Shown piece by piece: positions 50,617 to 59,636 of a stretch of DNA of 64,000 nucleotides. Numbering within the stretch: the first letter of the stretch is position 1; every line of letters begins with the position of its first letter. The notes below the pieces were generated by a model that searched no databases, was not told the DNA's origin, and saw only the letters and a program-made list of their open reading frames with translations. The stretch spans positions 34,924-98,923 of the forward strand of contig JAEZFK010000060.1 in the NCBI GenBank assembly GCA_023437715.1. The letters are read 5' to 3'. This DNA comes from Bacillota bacterium (GTDB lineage: Bacteria; Bacillota; Clostridia; Lachnospirales; Lachnospiraceae). Position numbers and translations under genes: made by a program.

Positions 50617-51441
50617 TTATAATTGCATATACAGAACCTTCTCCCCGTGTCCTCCGATCCAGTAGCCGACTCCGGGGTATTTTGCCGATATGTAATCCGC
50701 AAAAAGGGAAGGATCTTCTTTGTTGCCATCAAACATTTCGTAGTGCGCCGGGACTGCCAGGCCAGGCTTTAAGGTTCCTGCCAGGTCAACGGCTTCCTGA
50801 TATGTCATGTTTCCGATGATATTGTCCCTGTACCGTCTTCCATCCCGTCCGTTAATGGGCAGAAACATTATATCGATTTTCCCAAGGGCCCGGAGCTTTT
50901 GGTACATTCCTTCGTAGATGCAGGTGTCTCCCGAATGATACAGAGTGCATCCATTGCCCTCTATCACATATCCCAGATAGGGATAAGCATCTGTGTCAGG
51001 GTCCTGGTCGAAAAATTCGTGGGCAGAAGCGATTCCTGAGACTTTTATGCCGTCCGGCAGATGAATGTCGGTCCCATCGTCAAGTCCCATAAACCGTTCC
51101 TGGGGGATACCCAGGTCCTTGGAGAGAGACGGGACCAGCAGCTTTGAAACAATGAACTTTGCCCCGGGAGAACTGATGGACAGCTGCTTCCAGATATCCC
51201 TGTCAATATGATCCACATGGTCATGAGTTCCCATAATATAATCCGCATTGGTGATTTCATCGGGCTTTAGCAGGGGCGGGATATTCCTGCCTCCATACTC
51301 TGATAAAAAAAGATCCAGATAAATTGTTTTATTTCCAAGCTTTACGGCAAATCCCATCTGCCCCAGCCACCAGAATGCTGTTGTACCATGCTCCGGCACA
51401 CATCCATTGATTTCATTAATTAAATCTTCACCTTTTTTCAT
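50617..51441 (-). CDS. UlaG-like metallo-beta-lactamase-fold hydrolase
   Basis: 274 aa from ATG 51441. Metal motif GTHDHVDHIDRDIW, then ASAHEF, YLGYVIEGNGCTLYHSGDT, INGRDGRRYRDNIIGNMTYQEAV and VPAHYEMFDGN. This pattern is that of L-ascorbate-6-phosphate lactonase UlaG and its relatives. No other ascorbate genes are nearby, so the true substrate is open. It has 14 nt to the Nudix gene. Confidence 0.88.
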   Translation of the reverse strand: MKKGEDLINEINGCVPEHGTTAFWWLGQMGFAVKLGNKTIYLDLFLSEYGGRNIPPLLKPDEITNADYIMGTHDHVDHIDRDIWKQLSISSPGAKFIVSKLLVPSLSKDLGIPQERFMGLDDGTDIHLPDGIKVSGIASAHEFFDQDPDTDAYPYLGYVIEGNGCTLYHSGDTCIYEGMYQKLRALGKIDIMFLPINGRDGRRYRDNIIGNMTYQEAVDLAGTLKPGLAVPAHYEMFDGNKEDPSLFADYISAKYPGVGYWIGGHGEKVLYMQL

Positions 51442-51470
51442 AAGGGCCATCCTTTTTCTTTATATTTTCC

Positions 51471-51935
51471 ATCTTTACAGAACTATTTATATTTTTCTGT
51501 AAACGCATTAAATTCTCAGGATAATAGTTGCTTTAATCTTCTGATATAATAATATAAAACGTATGTATCAGTTTGAACAGAATCATTTATTTTTTCTTTG
51601 TATCTACCGGCTTTCGACTTTTCGTTTTTGATGCAGCATGGATGCGGCAGGTATAATTTCAATCTGATTATATGATTCACAATTAATTATATTTTTCCTG
51701 TTATTATATTACTTTTTAAGTAATTTATCAATGTTTTGCCTTATGCAGGCGGATACCTGCTCTTTTCAGACTCTTCAGACTGTGGGAAAACTAAGTCTTT
51801 ATGTTGTGCATTTACAAGCCGGCCTTAGGGATTTGTTTTATGACGTCTGTATAACTGCTTTTCAATGCAGAAACAAATTTTACTAAATTGTTCACGACTT
51901 CATTTATCTTACAAAATATAAGCAAATCAACAGAT
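51471..51935. other. AT-rich non-coding stretch
   Basis: 465 bp with many stops in all frames and only promoter-like AT words (for example tgatataataatataaaac). I see no gene, repeat or structured element. It marks the start of the AT-rich accessory part. Confidence 0.5.
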
Positions 51936-52402
51936 TTATAATTTTCCCTTTAATTCCCTTACGGACTTTATCCAAATAAGCTTGCTTTTGTAATCCATGA
52001 GCCTGTTTTCGTAAATATCCCGACTTTTTTCAAAATCATTTGTCCATAGAAACATTTGTTTTAACATATCAAAGGTAGGCTTGTAATTTGCTTGATAAAC
52101 CTGGAAACAATCCTAAATCTTCTAACATGTAAAGGTGTATCTAAAAAAATAATTTTATCTGCTAAATTATACAGCATTTCTTGGCTTTCTCTATATGTTC
52201 CCTCTGCGATCCAATCGTTATTTTCATTTATTTTGTAAATAACTTCTTTTTGCTCTTCATTAGAACGCTTGTATCTTTTTTCACCTGGAAATCCCCAGGC
52301 AATACAATCCCCCTCATAATAGGGGATGCTTAATTCTTTTGATAGCTTTCTTGCTAAAGTCGTTTTTCCACTTGCAACAATACCGAATATAAGTATTTTC
52401 AC
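51936..52402 (-). pseudogene. Frameshifted P-loop kinase-like protein (topology-modulation type)
   Basis: The first part, from ATG 52402, reads MKILIFGIVASGKTTLARKL with an intact P-loop, then DCIAWGFPGEKRYKRSNEEQ and DNDWIAEGTYRESQEML-like segments, and stops at 52061 after KQITSLPLIC. In another frame from 52085, YKPTFDMLKQMFLWTNDFEK and the following SRDIYENRLMDYKSKLIW continue the family end, with a stop at 51936. A small deletion or insertion near 52085-52092 has broken the gene. The family is small P-loop NTPases sometimes called FlaR. Confidence 0.8.
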
Positions 52403-52525
52403 GGCAATCTCTATCCTTACTGTCTTTACTCAAACAGAGTCCATTTTCCCAGTCATGCAATAACTGTTAAAGGTTAATGGAAATCGTGTTTTAAGGAACA
52501 ATTGGTTTGTATAATTAAAATGCGC

Positions 52526-53074
52526 TTATTTACTGAAAATTGAGCTTCTGTCCCTGTGTAATATTTTTGAAGTCAGGTTAATCAATAATTCTTCAACTGC
52601 TGAAATACTCGCTATACAACAAATAATGGCCGCTGTTATTTCTTTTCCGAAAGCAGAAAATAGAAAAGGGAAGAAAAATAAGACGATACCTGTCGCTTTG
52701 TTGGCATAGGTATGCAAAAAAGCAAGCTGCCGGTACTTTGCAAGGCCAAGAATTATTGATGTCAAGCGTATTACCGCAATAACAGCTATCCACCAGATAA
52801 TTCCAAGGGGGAAATTCATAAACGGTATAAAAATCAATAACACAACACCAATAAATATTAAATCAGAAATGCTGTCAAACACCTGTCCAAATTTGCTGGA
52901 AGCCCCCATTTTTCTTGCAATATATCCGTCTAAAACATCACTGACTCCACATATAAGATAAAAGAAAAAGAAAAGAGCTGAAAATGGTCTTATAAGCAGC
53001 AAACCGAAAGATGCAGCTATTCTAACGGCTGTAATGCAATTAGGAATATTTTTAATGGATTTCACCTCCACCAA
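52526..53074 (-). CDS. CDP-alcohol phosphatidyltransferase
   Basis: About 182 aa with the signature DVLDGYIARKMGASSKFGQVFDSISD (D-x2-DG-x2-AR-x8-G-x3-D-x3-D) and five or six membrane helices. It joins a CDP-diacylglycerol to an alcohol in phospholipid synthesis; substrate unknown. The start is uncertain: the open frame begins TTG 53074, but GGAGG lies inside the first codons, so translation may begin downstream (an ATT at 53056 has ideal spacing). Confidence 0.85.
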   Translation of the reverse strand: MVEVKSIKNIPNCITAVRIAASFGLLLIRPFSALFFFFYLICGVSDVLDGYIARKMGASSKFGQVFDSISDLIFIGVVLLIFIPFMNFPLGIIWWIAVIAVIRLTSIILGLAKYRQLAFLHTYANKATGIVLFFFPFLFSAFGKEITAAIICCIASISAVEELLINLTSKILHRDRSSIFSK

Positions 53075-53304
53075 TTATAAATATATTTAATCTTAAACGA
53101 CTACAAATTCTGATATGATTAATTATAACAAATAAAAAAGGGAAAATATAGGTAGGACTTTTAAGTATTGACATCGGCGCTGGCGTACCCAGTCAAAGTA
53201 TTGGCTAAATTATACTGCTGAAATAGTATTTGTTATTTTATGATTGCAGTTTATCTAATATCTTGTTGAATCTTTGCATTTTTGCGGCAGCTCCAAGTAG
53301 GTAT

Positions 53305-54075
53305 TTATTTTCTATTGTTGGCGGTAATCATCTCAATCAGCGAAACATCGGGGTTGAGCCATCTTACTGCGTTCTTCTCATTTTTCATATGGATCGCATT
53401 TTTAGGACAGAGGTGGACGCATCCTAAGCAGCCCTCACACTGATCTGCGAATATCACCTTATCGATAACGGAAATGTTTCCGGCAGGGCAGACCTTTGCG
53501 CAGGTGCCGCATTTATTGCAATCCTGGTTGATTTCATAACGCTGCCCCTGCTTGCCGTTCAGCAAGAGCTTCTCACCGCCTTTTAACATTGCAGTCGCGA
53601 TTCTCCAGCCGAATCCGGCCTTGACCTCAAGGGTTTTTCGGTTTTGAATATCCGTGATGATCCGGGCAAGGTTTTCGTCAACCCGTTTCTCCGGCAGCTT
53701 GGCAGCCTGGTCATTGATATCAAAGCCGGGCAGATAATTGTCAACCATCAGCAGACTTACGGCATAGTCAAATTTGTAACCGTGCTGCCTGGCGAGCTTC
53801 TGAACGTTCATCATACACGCGCCGGGAAGATTGCCGTATGTACCGATGGCGAACATATACGATCCTTGAAGCTTCCCTGTTTCAAGGAATTTTTTCACCA
53901 TTTTCGGCAGTCCGAAGCCATAAATCGGGAAGACTACGCCGATCACGTCGTCCGAGAAAGACAAGCCGGGTTTGCCGATGACCTGCGGAATGGATATGAG
54001 CTTCGCGTTGCCGCTGCCTATTTTCTTTGCAACGGAAAGGCAGTTCCCCGTGGATGTAAAGTAGAAAATAGTCAT
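53305..54075 (-). CDS. EFR1-family flavodoxin-ferredoxin protein
   Basis: 256 aa: an N-terminal flavodoxin-like domain (IFYFTSTGNCLSVAKKIG; IGVVFPIYGFGLPKMVKKFL; MFAIGTYGNLPG) and a C-terminal 2x[4Fe-4S] domain (CNKCGTCAKVCPAGNI, CEGCLGCVHLCPKNAI). EFR1 proteins are common in Clostridia and probably transfer electrons. ATG overlaps the stop of the aldo/keto reductase gene by 4 nt, suggesting it supplies electrons to that enzyme (inference). Confidence 0.92.
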   Translation of the reverse strand: MTIFYFTSTGNCLSVAKKIGSGNAKLISIPQVIGKPGLSFSDDVIGVVFPIYGFGLPKMVKKFLETGKLQGSYMFAIGTYGNLPGACMMNVQKLARQHGYKFDYAVSLLMVDNYLPGFDINDQAAKLPEKRVDENLARIITDIQNRKTLEVKAGFGWRIATAMLKGGEKLLLNGKQGQRYEINQDCNKCGTCAKVCPAGNISVIDKVIFADQCEGCLGCVHLCPKNAIHMKNEKNAVRWLNPDVSLIEMITANNRK

Positions 54076-55262
54076 TTTTTACCTCCTGTTATCTGTCCTA
54101 TAATTTTCAGTCCGGCACTGAACCCAAGGGGCTCCAGCCGCTTTTTCACGTTGCCGAGTTCTGACGGGATTTTGATATGCTGGGGACATTTTTTCTCACA
54201 GACACCGCATTTTACGCAGTTTGCCACCCGCATACCGCCCGATGAATGAAGGGCGTTTGTGCTTGTGATGTACTGCGTCATGCCCGTGACAAAGCCGTTT
54301 GCGTAGCTCGCATTGTACGCCGCGAAGCATCCGGGGATATTGACGTTTTTGGGGCAGGGCATACAGTAGTTGCAGCCCGTGCAAGGCACTTTGTAGCTCT
54401 CCTCAAATACTGCCTTGACTTTGTTAAATACCGCAAGTTCGCTGTCCGTAAGGGAGCCAACAGCCGTGTGTTCGGCGGTTCTGATATTATCGTCAAGCTG
54501 CTCGGGAGCGTTCATTCCCGACAGCACTACCGTTACTTCCGGCTGATTCCACAGCCATTTCATAGCCCAGGCGGCAGGCGTAATGCGGGGATTGGCTTCG
54601 CCAAACAGCTTAACCGCCTTTTTCGGGACACCGTTTGCAAGCCGGCCTCCCAGCAAAGGCTCCATAATAATCACAGGCAAGCCCTTTTCGTGAGCCTTTT
54701 CCAGTCCGAGCCGGCCCGCCTGATAGTTTTCGTTCATGTAGTTGTACTGGATTTGGCAAAACTCCCAAGGGTATACGTCAAGCAATTCCAAAAACGCCGA
54801 TTGTGTGCCGTGGAACGAAAATCCGACGGAACGGATTTGTCCGCTTGCTTTCTTTTCGGCCAGCCATTTCTCCAAACCAACTGCGGATACCGCATTCCAA
54901 GCCGCCATATCGGGGACGTTATGAATCAGATAATAGTCGATATAGTCCGTTTTCAGCCGCCGGAGCTGCTCATTGAACAAACGGTCGAACTCTTCATAGG
55001 TTTTGCATCTTCCGTGGGGCAGTTTTGTCGCCAGAAAAATCTTCTCACGCACATGATTCTTGTGCAGAATTTCACCGAGAGTGTCCTCGCTCCCGGGGTA
55101 AATATAGGCGGTGTCGAAATAATTCACGCCTCTTTCGATTGCATCAAGCACCAGCCTTTCGCTTTTGGCAAAGTCAATGCTGATTCCACGGGGGAAACGC
55201 ATACAACCAAACCCTAAAGCAGACAGTTTATTTCCCGATTTCGGGTCAACCCGGTATTGCAT
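54072..55262 (-). CDS. Aldo/keto reductase with C-terminal ferredoxin domain
   Basis: 396 aa from ATG 55262 (GAGGAGG before). A TIM-barrel AKR core starts LSALGFGCMRFPRG, with catalytic VNYFDTAYIYPGSE, FLATKLPHG and DYIDYYLIHNV. The C-terminal part has CTGCNYCMPCPKNVNIPGCF and CVKCGVCEKKCPQHIKIPSEL, i.e. two Fe-S cluster sites. This clostridial AKR class passes electrons from Fe-S proteins. It overlaps EFR1 by 4 nt and follows arsR. Confidence 0.93.
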   Translation of the reverse strand: MQYRVDPKSGNKLSALGFGCMRFPRGISIDFAKSERLVLDAIERGVNYFDTAYIYPGSEDTLGEILHKNHVREKIFLATKLPHGRCKTYEEFDRLFNEQLRRLKTDYIDYYLIHNVPDMAAWNAVSAVGLEKWLAEKKASGQIRSVGFSFHGTQSAFLELLDVYPWEFCQIQYNYMNENYQAGRLGLEKAHEKGLPVIIMEPLLGGRLANGVPKKAVKLFGEANPRITPAAWAMKWLWNQPEVTVVLSGMNAPEQLDDNIRTAEHTAVGSLTDSELAVFNKVKAVFEESYKVPCTGCNYCMPCPKNVNIPGCFAAYNASYANGFVTGMTQYITSTNALHSSGGMRVANCVKCGVCEKKCPQHIKIPSELGNVKKRLEPLGFSAGLKIIGQITGGKK

Positions 55263-55263
55263 A

Positions 55264-55602
55264 CTATTCTTCCTCCTCACATTCACAGGTTTTACGCACT
55301 TCCTCAATATGGTTCACAAGAGTTACAAGCTCTCCCCATGCCCCGCCCAGTTTCAGATAATAAAAATTCATGGTGGCTTGCCGCCGCAGCCCGATGACTT
55401 CCGCATCAAGCAGAATTTTGATGTGATGTGACACGGCAGGGCGGGATAAGTGTGTTCTTTCGGTAATCTCGCCCACGCGCATCCCCACTTCGCAGTCAGC
55501 GCAAGTCAGCGCGGCGATTATGGCCTGCCGCGTTTCATCGCCGAGGGCAATCAGCAGCTTGCGGCAGGCGGTGAATTGGTCTAACGTTACTTTGTCATTC
55601 AT
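55264..55602 (-). CDS. ArsR-family helix-turn-helix regulator
   Basis: 112 aa: winged helix with GDETRQAIIAAL, VGEITERTHLSRPAVSHHIKILLDAEVIGLRRQATMNFYYL. Cys residues lie in ALTCADCEVG (before the recognition helix) and in the C-terminal CECEEEE. The first pair resembles metal-sensing Cys of ArsR proteins, but no CVC motif is present. GAGGTAACACT precedes ATG. It probably represses its own operon. Confidence 0.9.
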   Translation of the reverse strand: MNDKVTLDQFTACRKLLIALGDETRQAIIAALTCADCEVGMRVGEITERTHLSRPAVSHHIKILLDAEVIGLRRQATMNFYYLKLGGAWGELVTLVNHIEEVRKTCECEEEE

Positions 55603-56057
55603 AGTGTTACCTCGTTTGTCGGTTTAACCGTTCATTCGTTTAGACCATTGTATGTATATTGAGTCTGATTGTCAAGACAGGAGATGATTGAGAAAGAAAA
55701 TCGAGACGAAAGAAAACGGCCCGCCTAATTTATCTGTCAGTTTACCAATCAAGAGGCGGGCGGCTAAGCGTACCGGTTAAGTCAACCGCAGCCCCAGCAC
55801 GGTGGGCAATGGTGCATGGAAACAGGAGCGGAACCGGATTTCGACCCGGTTGTCAGAATAATATTGATCCACTCAATATGGCCGAGCCGATTCTTGCCAT
55901 CAATAGAAAATATGGTTTTGCTGCAGGGCTCAAATCATTAATCGTAACTCTGGTTCTTTTCCGATTAGTGAACAATAAACTCTGCAGCAAATATCTCCGT
56001 TATGCAATGGCATCACGTTCCATAGCGCCATCGGTAAGCTCAATGGCTTTTTGTATC
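55603..56057. other. Non-coding region: arsR promoter, hairpin and coding-like fragments
   Basis: 455 bp. Near 55622-55645 is an imperfect palindrome (GTTTAACCG...CGTTTAGAC) likely to be the ArsR operator. GCCCGCCT at 55719-55726 pairs with AGGCGGGC at 55754-55761, a possible terminator. Between 55845 and 56050 short minus-strand frames look protein-like (for example KAIELTDGAMERDAIA), perhaps gene debris. Confidence 0.45.
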
Positions 56058-58424
56058 TTATTTAATATACACAACCCCTTGACCACCATCAACAAGTACT
56101 CTATCCCCTGTCTTAAGTCGTGTGGTAGCGTTTCCGCATCCTACAACGGCAGGAATACCAAGCTCTCTTGCCACAATGGCGGCATGGGATAAAGGCGCTC
56201 CTATATCGGTAATGATCGCGGCGGCTTTAGGAAATATGGGTGTCCATCCAACATTTGTAGTTGATGCGACCAGAATTTCACCTGACTGGAACTTTTCTCC
56301 ATCCTCCGGGTTTGCCAGAATGCGTACAATTCCTTCAATCCTGCCTGCTGCACCGGCAAAACCTCTCAGTGTTTCAGAGTCGGTTGTAATTTTTTTATCC
56401 GGTATCGCAGCATCATAGTAATCAACCCTTTTATTCGGATCCTTCACCCATTTAAAAGGATCAAAACGTCCCCTGATCATTGATGGAAGCGGCGGCAGTT
56501 CTTTATATTTCTCAAAAGTTTCGCGTCTGGCAGGAATATAATTCAACACTGATTTATCTTCGCCGGAAAGCAGCTTTAGAACTTCATCCAGGTAGAGAAA
56601 AAACACATTATCTCCAATTCCTGTCAACTCTCCCGCTTTAAGCGCAAAAGCGCGGTTAACTCGGAATACTCTGGTCCATTCTGACCGGACTGCTTCTCTG
56701 ATATAGCTTCCTTCCGAAGCATCTGCAATTTGCTTTGCTATCCTTTTTGCTTTTTCTGGAAAACGTTCTTCAAGCTTCTTTAAGACCCTTTCATATTGGG
56801 TATGCTGCTTCTTCAGAAGCCCTTCTGCATCCACATCCGACCTTTTAAATTCTTCGATCTGCTTTTCAAGCCATGTTTTATCCTCAGAGGGATCCGGTAT
56901 GGATATCTCAAACTCATGGGGGCCCCGGTGGCCATACTTCTTTAAGTATTCTTCACGGCTCATTTCCCCTTTGATAATCTTAGTTATCCCCATAACCGGT
57001 CCAAGGCTTTCAAGTTCAGAGCTTCCCCTTAAATTCGACAGCAGTGTATTTGCATCTTCCGTTCCTAAAAGCCTCGGAAGTTCCTCATTCAGCTTAAAAA
57101 GTACCCCCAATTTTTTACGGGGAGCAAAACGGCCGACCCAAAATGCTTTACAGTTGTAATTCCATATTTCTTTCTCCCACAAGTCCAGCAATTCTTTATT
57201 TGATTTTGCTCTTTTAATGCGTTCTTTCATTCTGCTGCACCATTTGGGTGTATCCTCAAGATAATGAGGCATTGCCTTGGCAGCTTCCCTGGATTTTTTT
57301 AAGGTATGGATTAAACCCGGTTTCATTGCCTTAATTAACCCCAACCCTGAAAATGGGTAAATAGGAATGCTTGCTTCTTCAGTCATTTTTCCAAATATAT
57401 CATTCATTTTCTTCAGCATCGGCTTATAGTCTTTGCCGAAAGCCGGATACATTGATAATGCCATATTTATATTGGAGTACATTCTTCCGCAGATATTGCC
57501 GGAGAATAAATAATATCCCGGAACTACCATTTGTTCCTCGTCAAGCGCTCTTATTACAGACCAGCTAAGGGGTGTAAAAACATCTGACATAGCCTCGCCA
57601 ACATTGGTATTGGTCCATAGAAAATCCCCATCCAATGTATCATTCAATTCATAGGTATCCGGATTACCTGTTTTCAGCGTTGTAATAGGCCTTGCCTGAA
57701 GAATATACAATTTGCCTTTCGCAACAGCCCACTCAATATCCTGTTGGCTTCCCAATTCTTTTACGAGCTTTGAAGCATATTTAAAAAGTTCTGAGGCGTA
57801 CTTCTTAAAATCATTTGGGCCCTCATATTTCCCTTTTGGTCTCATAAGTTTAAATGGATATGCATTGGCTTCCCCGGATACAAGTTGTTCGCCAAGTCCG
57901 TAGACAAAATTGCCTGTCATACTTGTGTGGCTGCCTGTAATTGGATCGGCAGTAAACAATACCCCTGATATTTCAGACTGTACCATCAACATAATCACTA
58001 CCGCAATTTGATGAGACTGTTCCATCCCTTGAACAGAACTGTATGTCTTTACCCTCTCTGACTCTCTTGACCGAAAGACCGTATTGATCGCTTCCAGTAT
58101 TTCTTTATCTGTTTTAACATTAAGAACAGTTTCAAACTCTCCTGCAAAGGAAGCCTGTGCTGAATCTTCACTCAAAGCAGAGGACCTTACTGCAAATAAG
58201 GCTCCTTCATTTCTCTTTCGCAGCTCCCCCAACAAAGCTTTTATCTCATCCCAGGCTTTGCTGTTTAACTTTTCTCCCTGAAAAGCCGACGGTAATACTA
58301 CAAAACCTTCCGGTACCGGAAATCCGTCCTGAAACATTCTGGACAGCATACCGCCTTTTCCGCCTGCAGATGCTTGAAGTTCCGGGGTTATTTCTTTAAA
58401 ACATTTGACCATATTCGACATATA
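56058..58424 (-). CDS. PEP-utilising enzyme (PEP synthase / rifampin phosphotransferase-like)
   Basis: 788 aa from ATG 58424. Residues 10-330 form the pyruvate/PEP ATP-binding domain (AGGKGGMLSRMFQDGFPVPEGFVV, FAVRSSALSEDSAQASFAGEFET, VLFTADPITGSHTSM, QDIEWAVAKGKLYILQARPI). A long linker precedes the swivelling His domain TDIGAPLSHAAIVARELGIPAVVG with the phosphorylated His. The layout (ATP-grasp, linker, His domain) resembles rifampin phosphotransferase more than full PEP synthase. It follows tetR by 11 nt, suggesting drug-inducible expression. Confidence 0.88.
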   Translation of the reverse strand, partial: YMSNMVKCFKEITPELQASAGGKGGMLSRMFQDGFPVPEGFVVLPSAFQGEKLNSKAWDEIKALLGELRKRNEGALFAVRSSALSEDSAQASFAGEFETVLNVKTDKEILEAINTVFRSRESERVKTYSSVQGMEQSHQIAVVIMLMVQSEISGVLFTADPITGSHTSMTGNFVYGLGEQLVSGEANAYPFKLMRPKGKYEGPNDFKKYASELFKYASKLVKELGSQQDIEWAVAKGKLYILQARPITTLKTGNPDTYELNDTLDGDFLWTNTNVGEAMSDVFTPLSWSVIRALDEEQMVVPGYYLFSGNICGRMYSNINMALSMYPAFGKDYKPMLKKMNDIFGKMTEEASIPIYPFSGLGLIKAMKPGLIHTLKKSREAAKAMPHYLEDTPKWCSRMKERIKRAKSNKELLDLWEKEIWNYNCKAFWVGRFAPRKKLGVLFKLNEELPRLLGTEDANTLLSNLRGSSELESLGPVMGITKIIKGEMSREEYLKKYGHRGPHEFEISIPDPSEDKTWLEKQIEEFKRSDVDAEGLLKKQHTQYERVLKKLEERFPEKAKRIAKQIADASEGSYIREAVRSEWTRVFRVNRAFALKAGELTGIGDNVFFLYLDEVLKLLSGEDKSVLNYIPARRETFEKYKELPPLPSMIRGRFDPFKWVKDPNKRVDYYDAAIPDKKITTDSETLRGFAGAAGRIEGIVRILANPEDGEKFQSGEILVASTTNVGWTPIFPKAAAIITDIGAPLSHAAIVARELGIPAVVGCGNATTRLKTGDRVLVDGGQGVVYIK

Positions 58425-58435
58425 ATTCACGCCTT

Positions 58436-59074
58436 TCATTTATAGAAGCATTTTTTCATCATTTCAAAATAAATATCTGCTTCCGCTAATATTTCATCTA
58501 CATCAAGTTCGGTTAAAGAGATTTCCTTTTCCCTTAGCATTTCCTTTTCCCTGGCAGCCAAGCCTTCCATGGTCCAAAGAATAACATTTAAGGCTCTTTC
58601 AATGTCCGTACCCTCTTTAAATTTGCAGGTATCAAAATTATTCAATACTTTACTGTAGCTATCTGTAAAGTATCCTTTATTTCTGGCCTCCAATTCAGCT
58701 TTTACTTCATCGCAGTCTTCAAAATTAGCCGTCTTAATAAAGTCCAACATATCAGGAAATTTATTAACAAGTATAAATTCTACAGATAAAACCTGACGTA
58801 GTCTTTTTAATATATCTTTTTCATCCAAATCTATTTTGCCGAAAAACTCATTCATAAGAATTTTTAAAGTATAGTCATATAAAAATAAGAACAAATCCTT
58901 TTTATTATTAAAATAGTGGAATAATGCTCCTTTGGATATATTCGCTTCTTTGACAATCTCATCCGTTGTTGCATTTTTATAGCCTTTTTTTGCGAATTCT
59001 TTTATCGCAGCATTAATAATACGTTCTTGCTTTTCGGGTTTTAAACTTAAAAATTTTGTAAATATACCGTTCAC
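58436..59074 (-). CDS. TetR-family transcriptional regulator
   Basis: 212 aa: helix-turn-helix KQERIINAAIKEFAKKGYKNATTDEIVKEANISKGALFHYFNNKKDLFLFLYDY, then a variable ligand domain. The frame starts at GTG 59074 with a site only a few nt away. Two near-identical palindromes lie in the promoter. It heads an operon with the PEP-utilising enzyme, so a drug-like ligand is probable. Confidence 0.92.
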   Translation of the reverse strand: MNGIFTKFLSLKPEKQERIINAAIKEFAKKGYKNATTDEIVKEANISKGALFHYFNNKKDLFLFLYDYTLKILMNEFFGKIDLDEKDILKRLRQVLSVEFILVNKFPDMLDFIKTANFEDCDEVKAELEARNKGYFTDSYSKVLNNFDTCKFKEGTDIERALNVILWTMEGLAAREKEMLREKEISLTELDVDEILAEADIYFEMMKKCFYK

Positions 59075-59102
59075 CTTCCTTCTAAAATAAAAAGAATAAA
59101 TT

Positions 59103-59121
59103 ATTGACTGATTGAGTCAAT
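59103..59121. promoter_or_regulatory. TetR operator O1
   Basis: ATTGACTGATTGAGTCAAT, a palindrome with 7-bp arms, 29 bp before the tetR start. The second copy overlaps the -35 box upstream. Confidence 0.7.
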
Positions 59122-59125
59122 TACA

Positions 59126-59154
59126 AGAATAGCACTTTTGACTGATTTAGTCAA
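59126..59154 (-). promoter_or_regulatory. tetR promoter overlapped by operator O2
   Basis: On the minus strand TTGACT (59149-59154) and TATTCT (59126-59131), 17-bp spacer. TTGACTGATTTAGTCAA (59138-59154) covers the -35 box and repeats O1 almost exactly. Confidence 0.7.
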
Positions 59155-59636
59155 TAATTTTGTAAAATAATTTAACTATCTCTTTTATCACTTCTTTAAT
59201 CCTGGCAATTTGTGCTTATCATTTCTTACGATATGCTCTCCAAACTCCCACGTTCAGCGGGCTTTCACATTAGTCAGGCATGGAAAGAGACCTGCCAAAC
59301 TCACGTTTTTTTATTTGGCAGGTACCGCCTTTCGTATTGAACCGTTATAAGCAAGTTTCATCTTTACAATGACTGTAACGCAAAGGCAAGGAAAATCAGC
59401 GCTATTGGCGGCAATATTGGGAACCTGTCCATCGGAATCCTGTAATTGGAGTAAGCATAAGGCATGCTGCATTGCGCATCCTGGCCGCCGCAGCGCTCCA
59501 TGCTGATCCGGAGTGTGCGTTACCGCATATGCTGCTGTTTCCACTGCCATGGCTTTCGTAATTATCCACTCTCATAACAGGGATTCCACTGCATAAAATA
59601 TATCATGCAAAATAATAGAAACCACTGGGGGAGGCC
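59155..59636. other. Non-coding region upstream of the subtilase gene
   Basis: 480 bp. An inverted repeat ACCTGCCAAA / TTTGGCAGGT (59290-59299, 59314-59323) with a T7 tract in its loop may be a terminator. A weak 79-codon minus-strand frame at 59311-59550 is not believable as a gene. Nothing else recognised. Confidence 0.45.

Noticed and set aside
53230..53427. 65-codon plus-strand frame after EFR1
   Set aside because: Overlaps the 3' end of EFR1, no start signal, no family sequence.
54246..55217. 323-codon open frame on the plus strand
   Set aside because: It lies fully opposite the aldo/keto reductase gene, lacks a ribosome binding site and has a composition (many Arg, His, Val) typical of an antisense shadow.
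59311..59550. 79-codon minus-strand frame before the subtilase
   Set aside because: No ribosome binding site, no hydrophobic or domain pattern, and Cys/His/Ala-rich text unlike neighbouring proteins.
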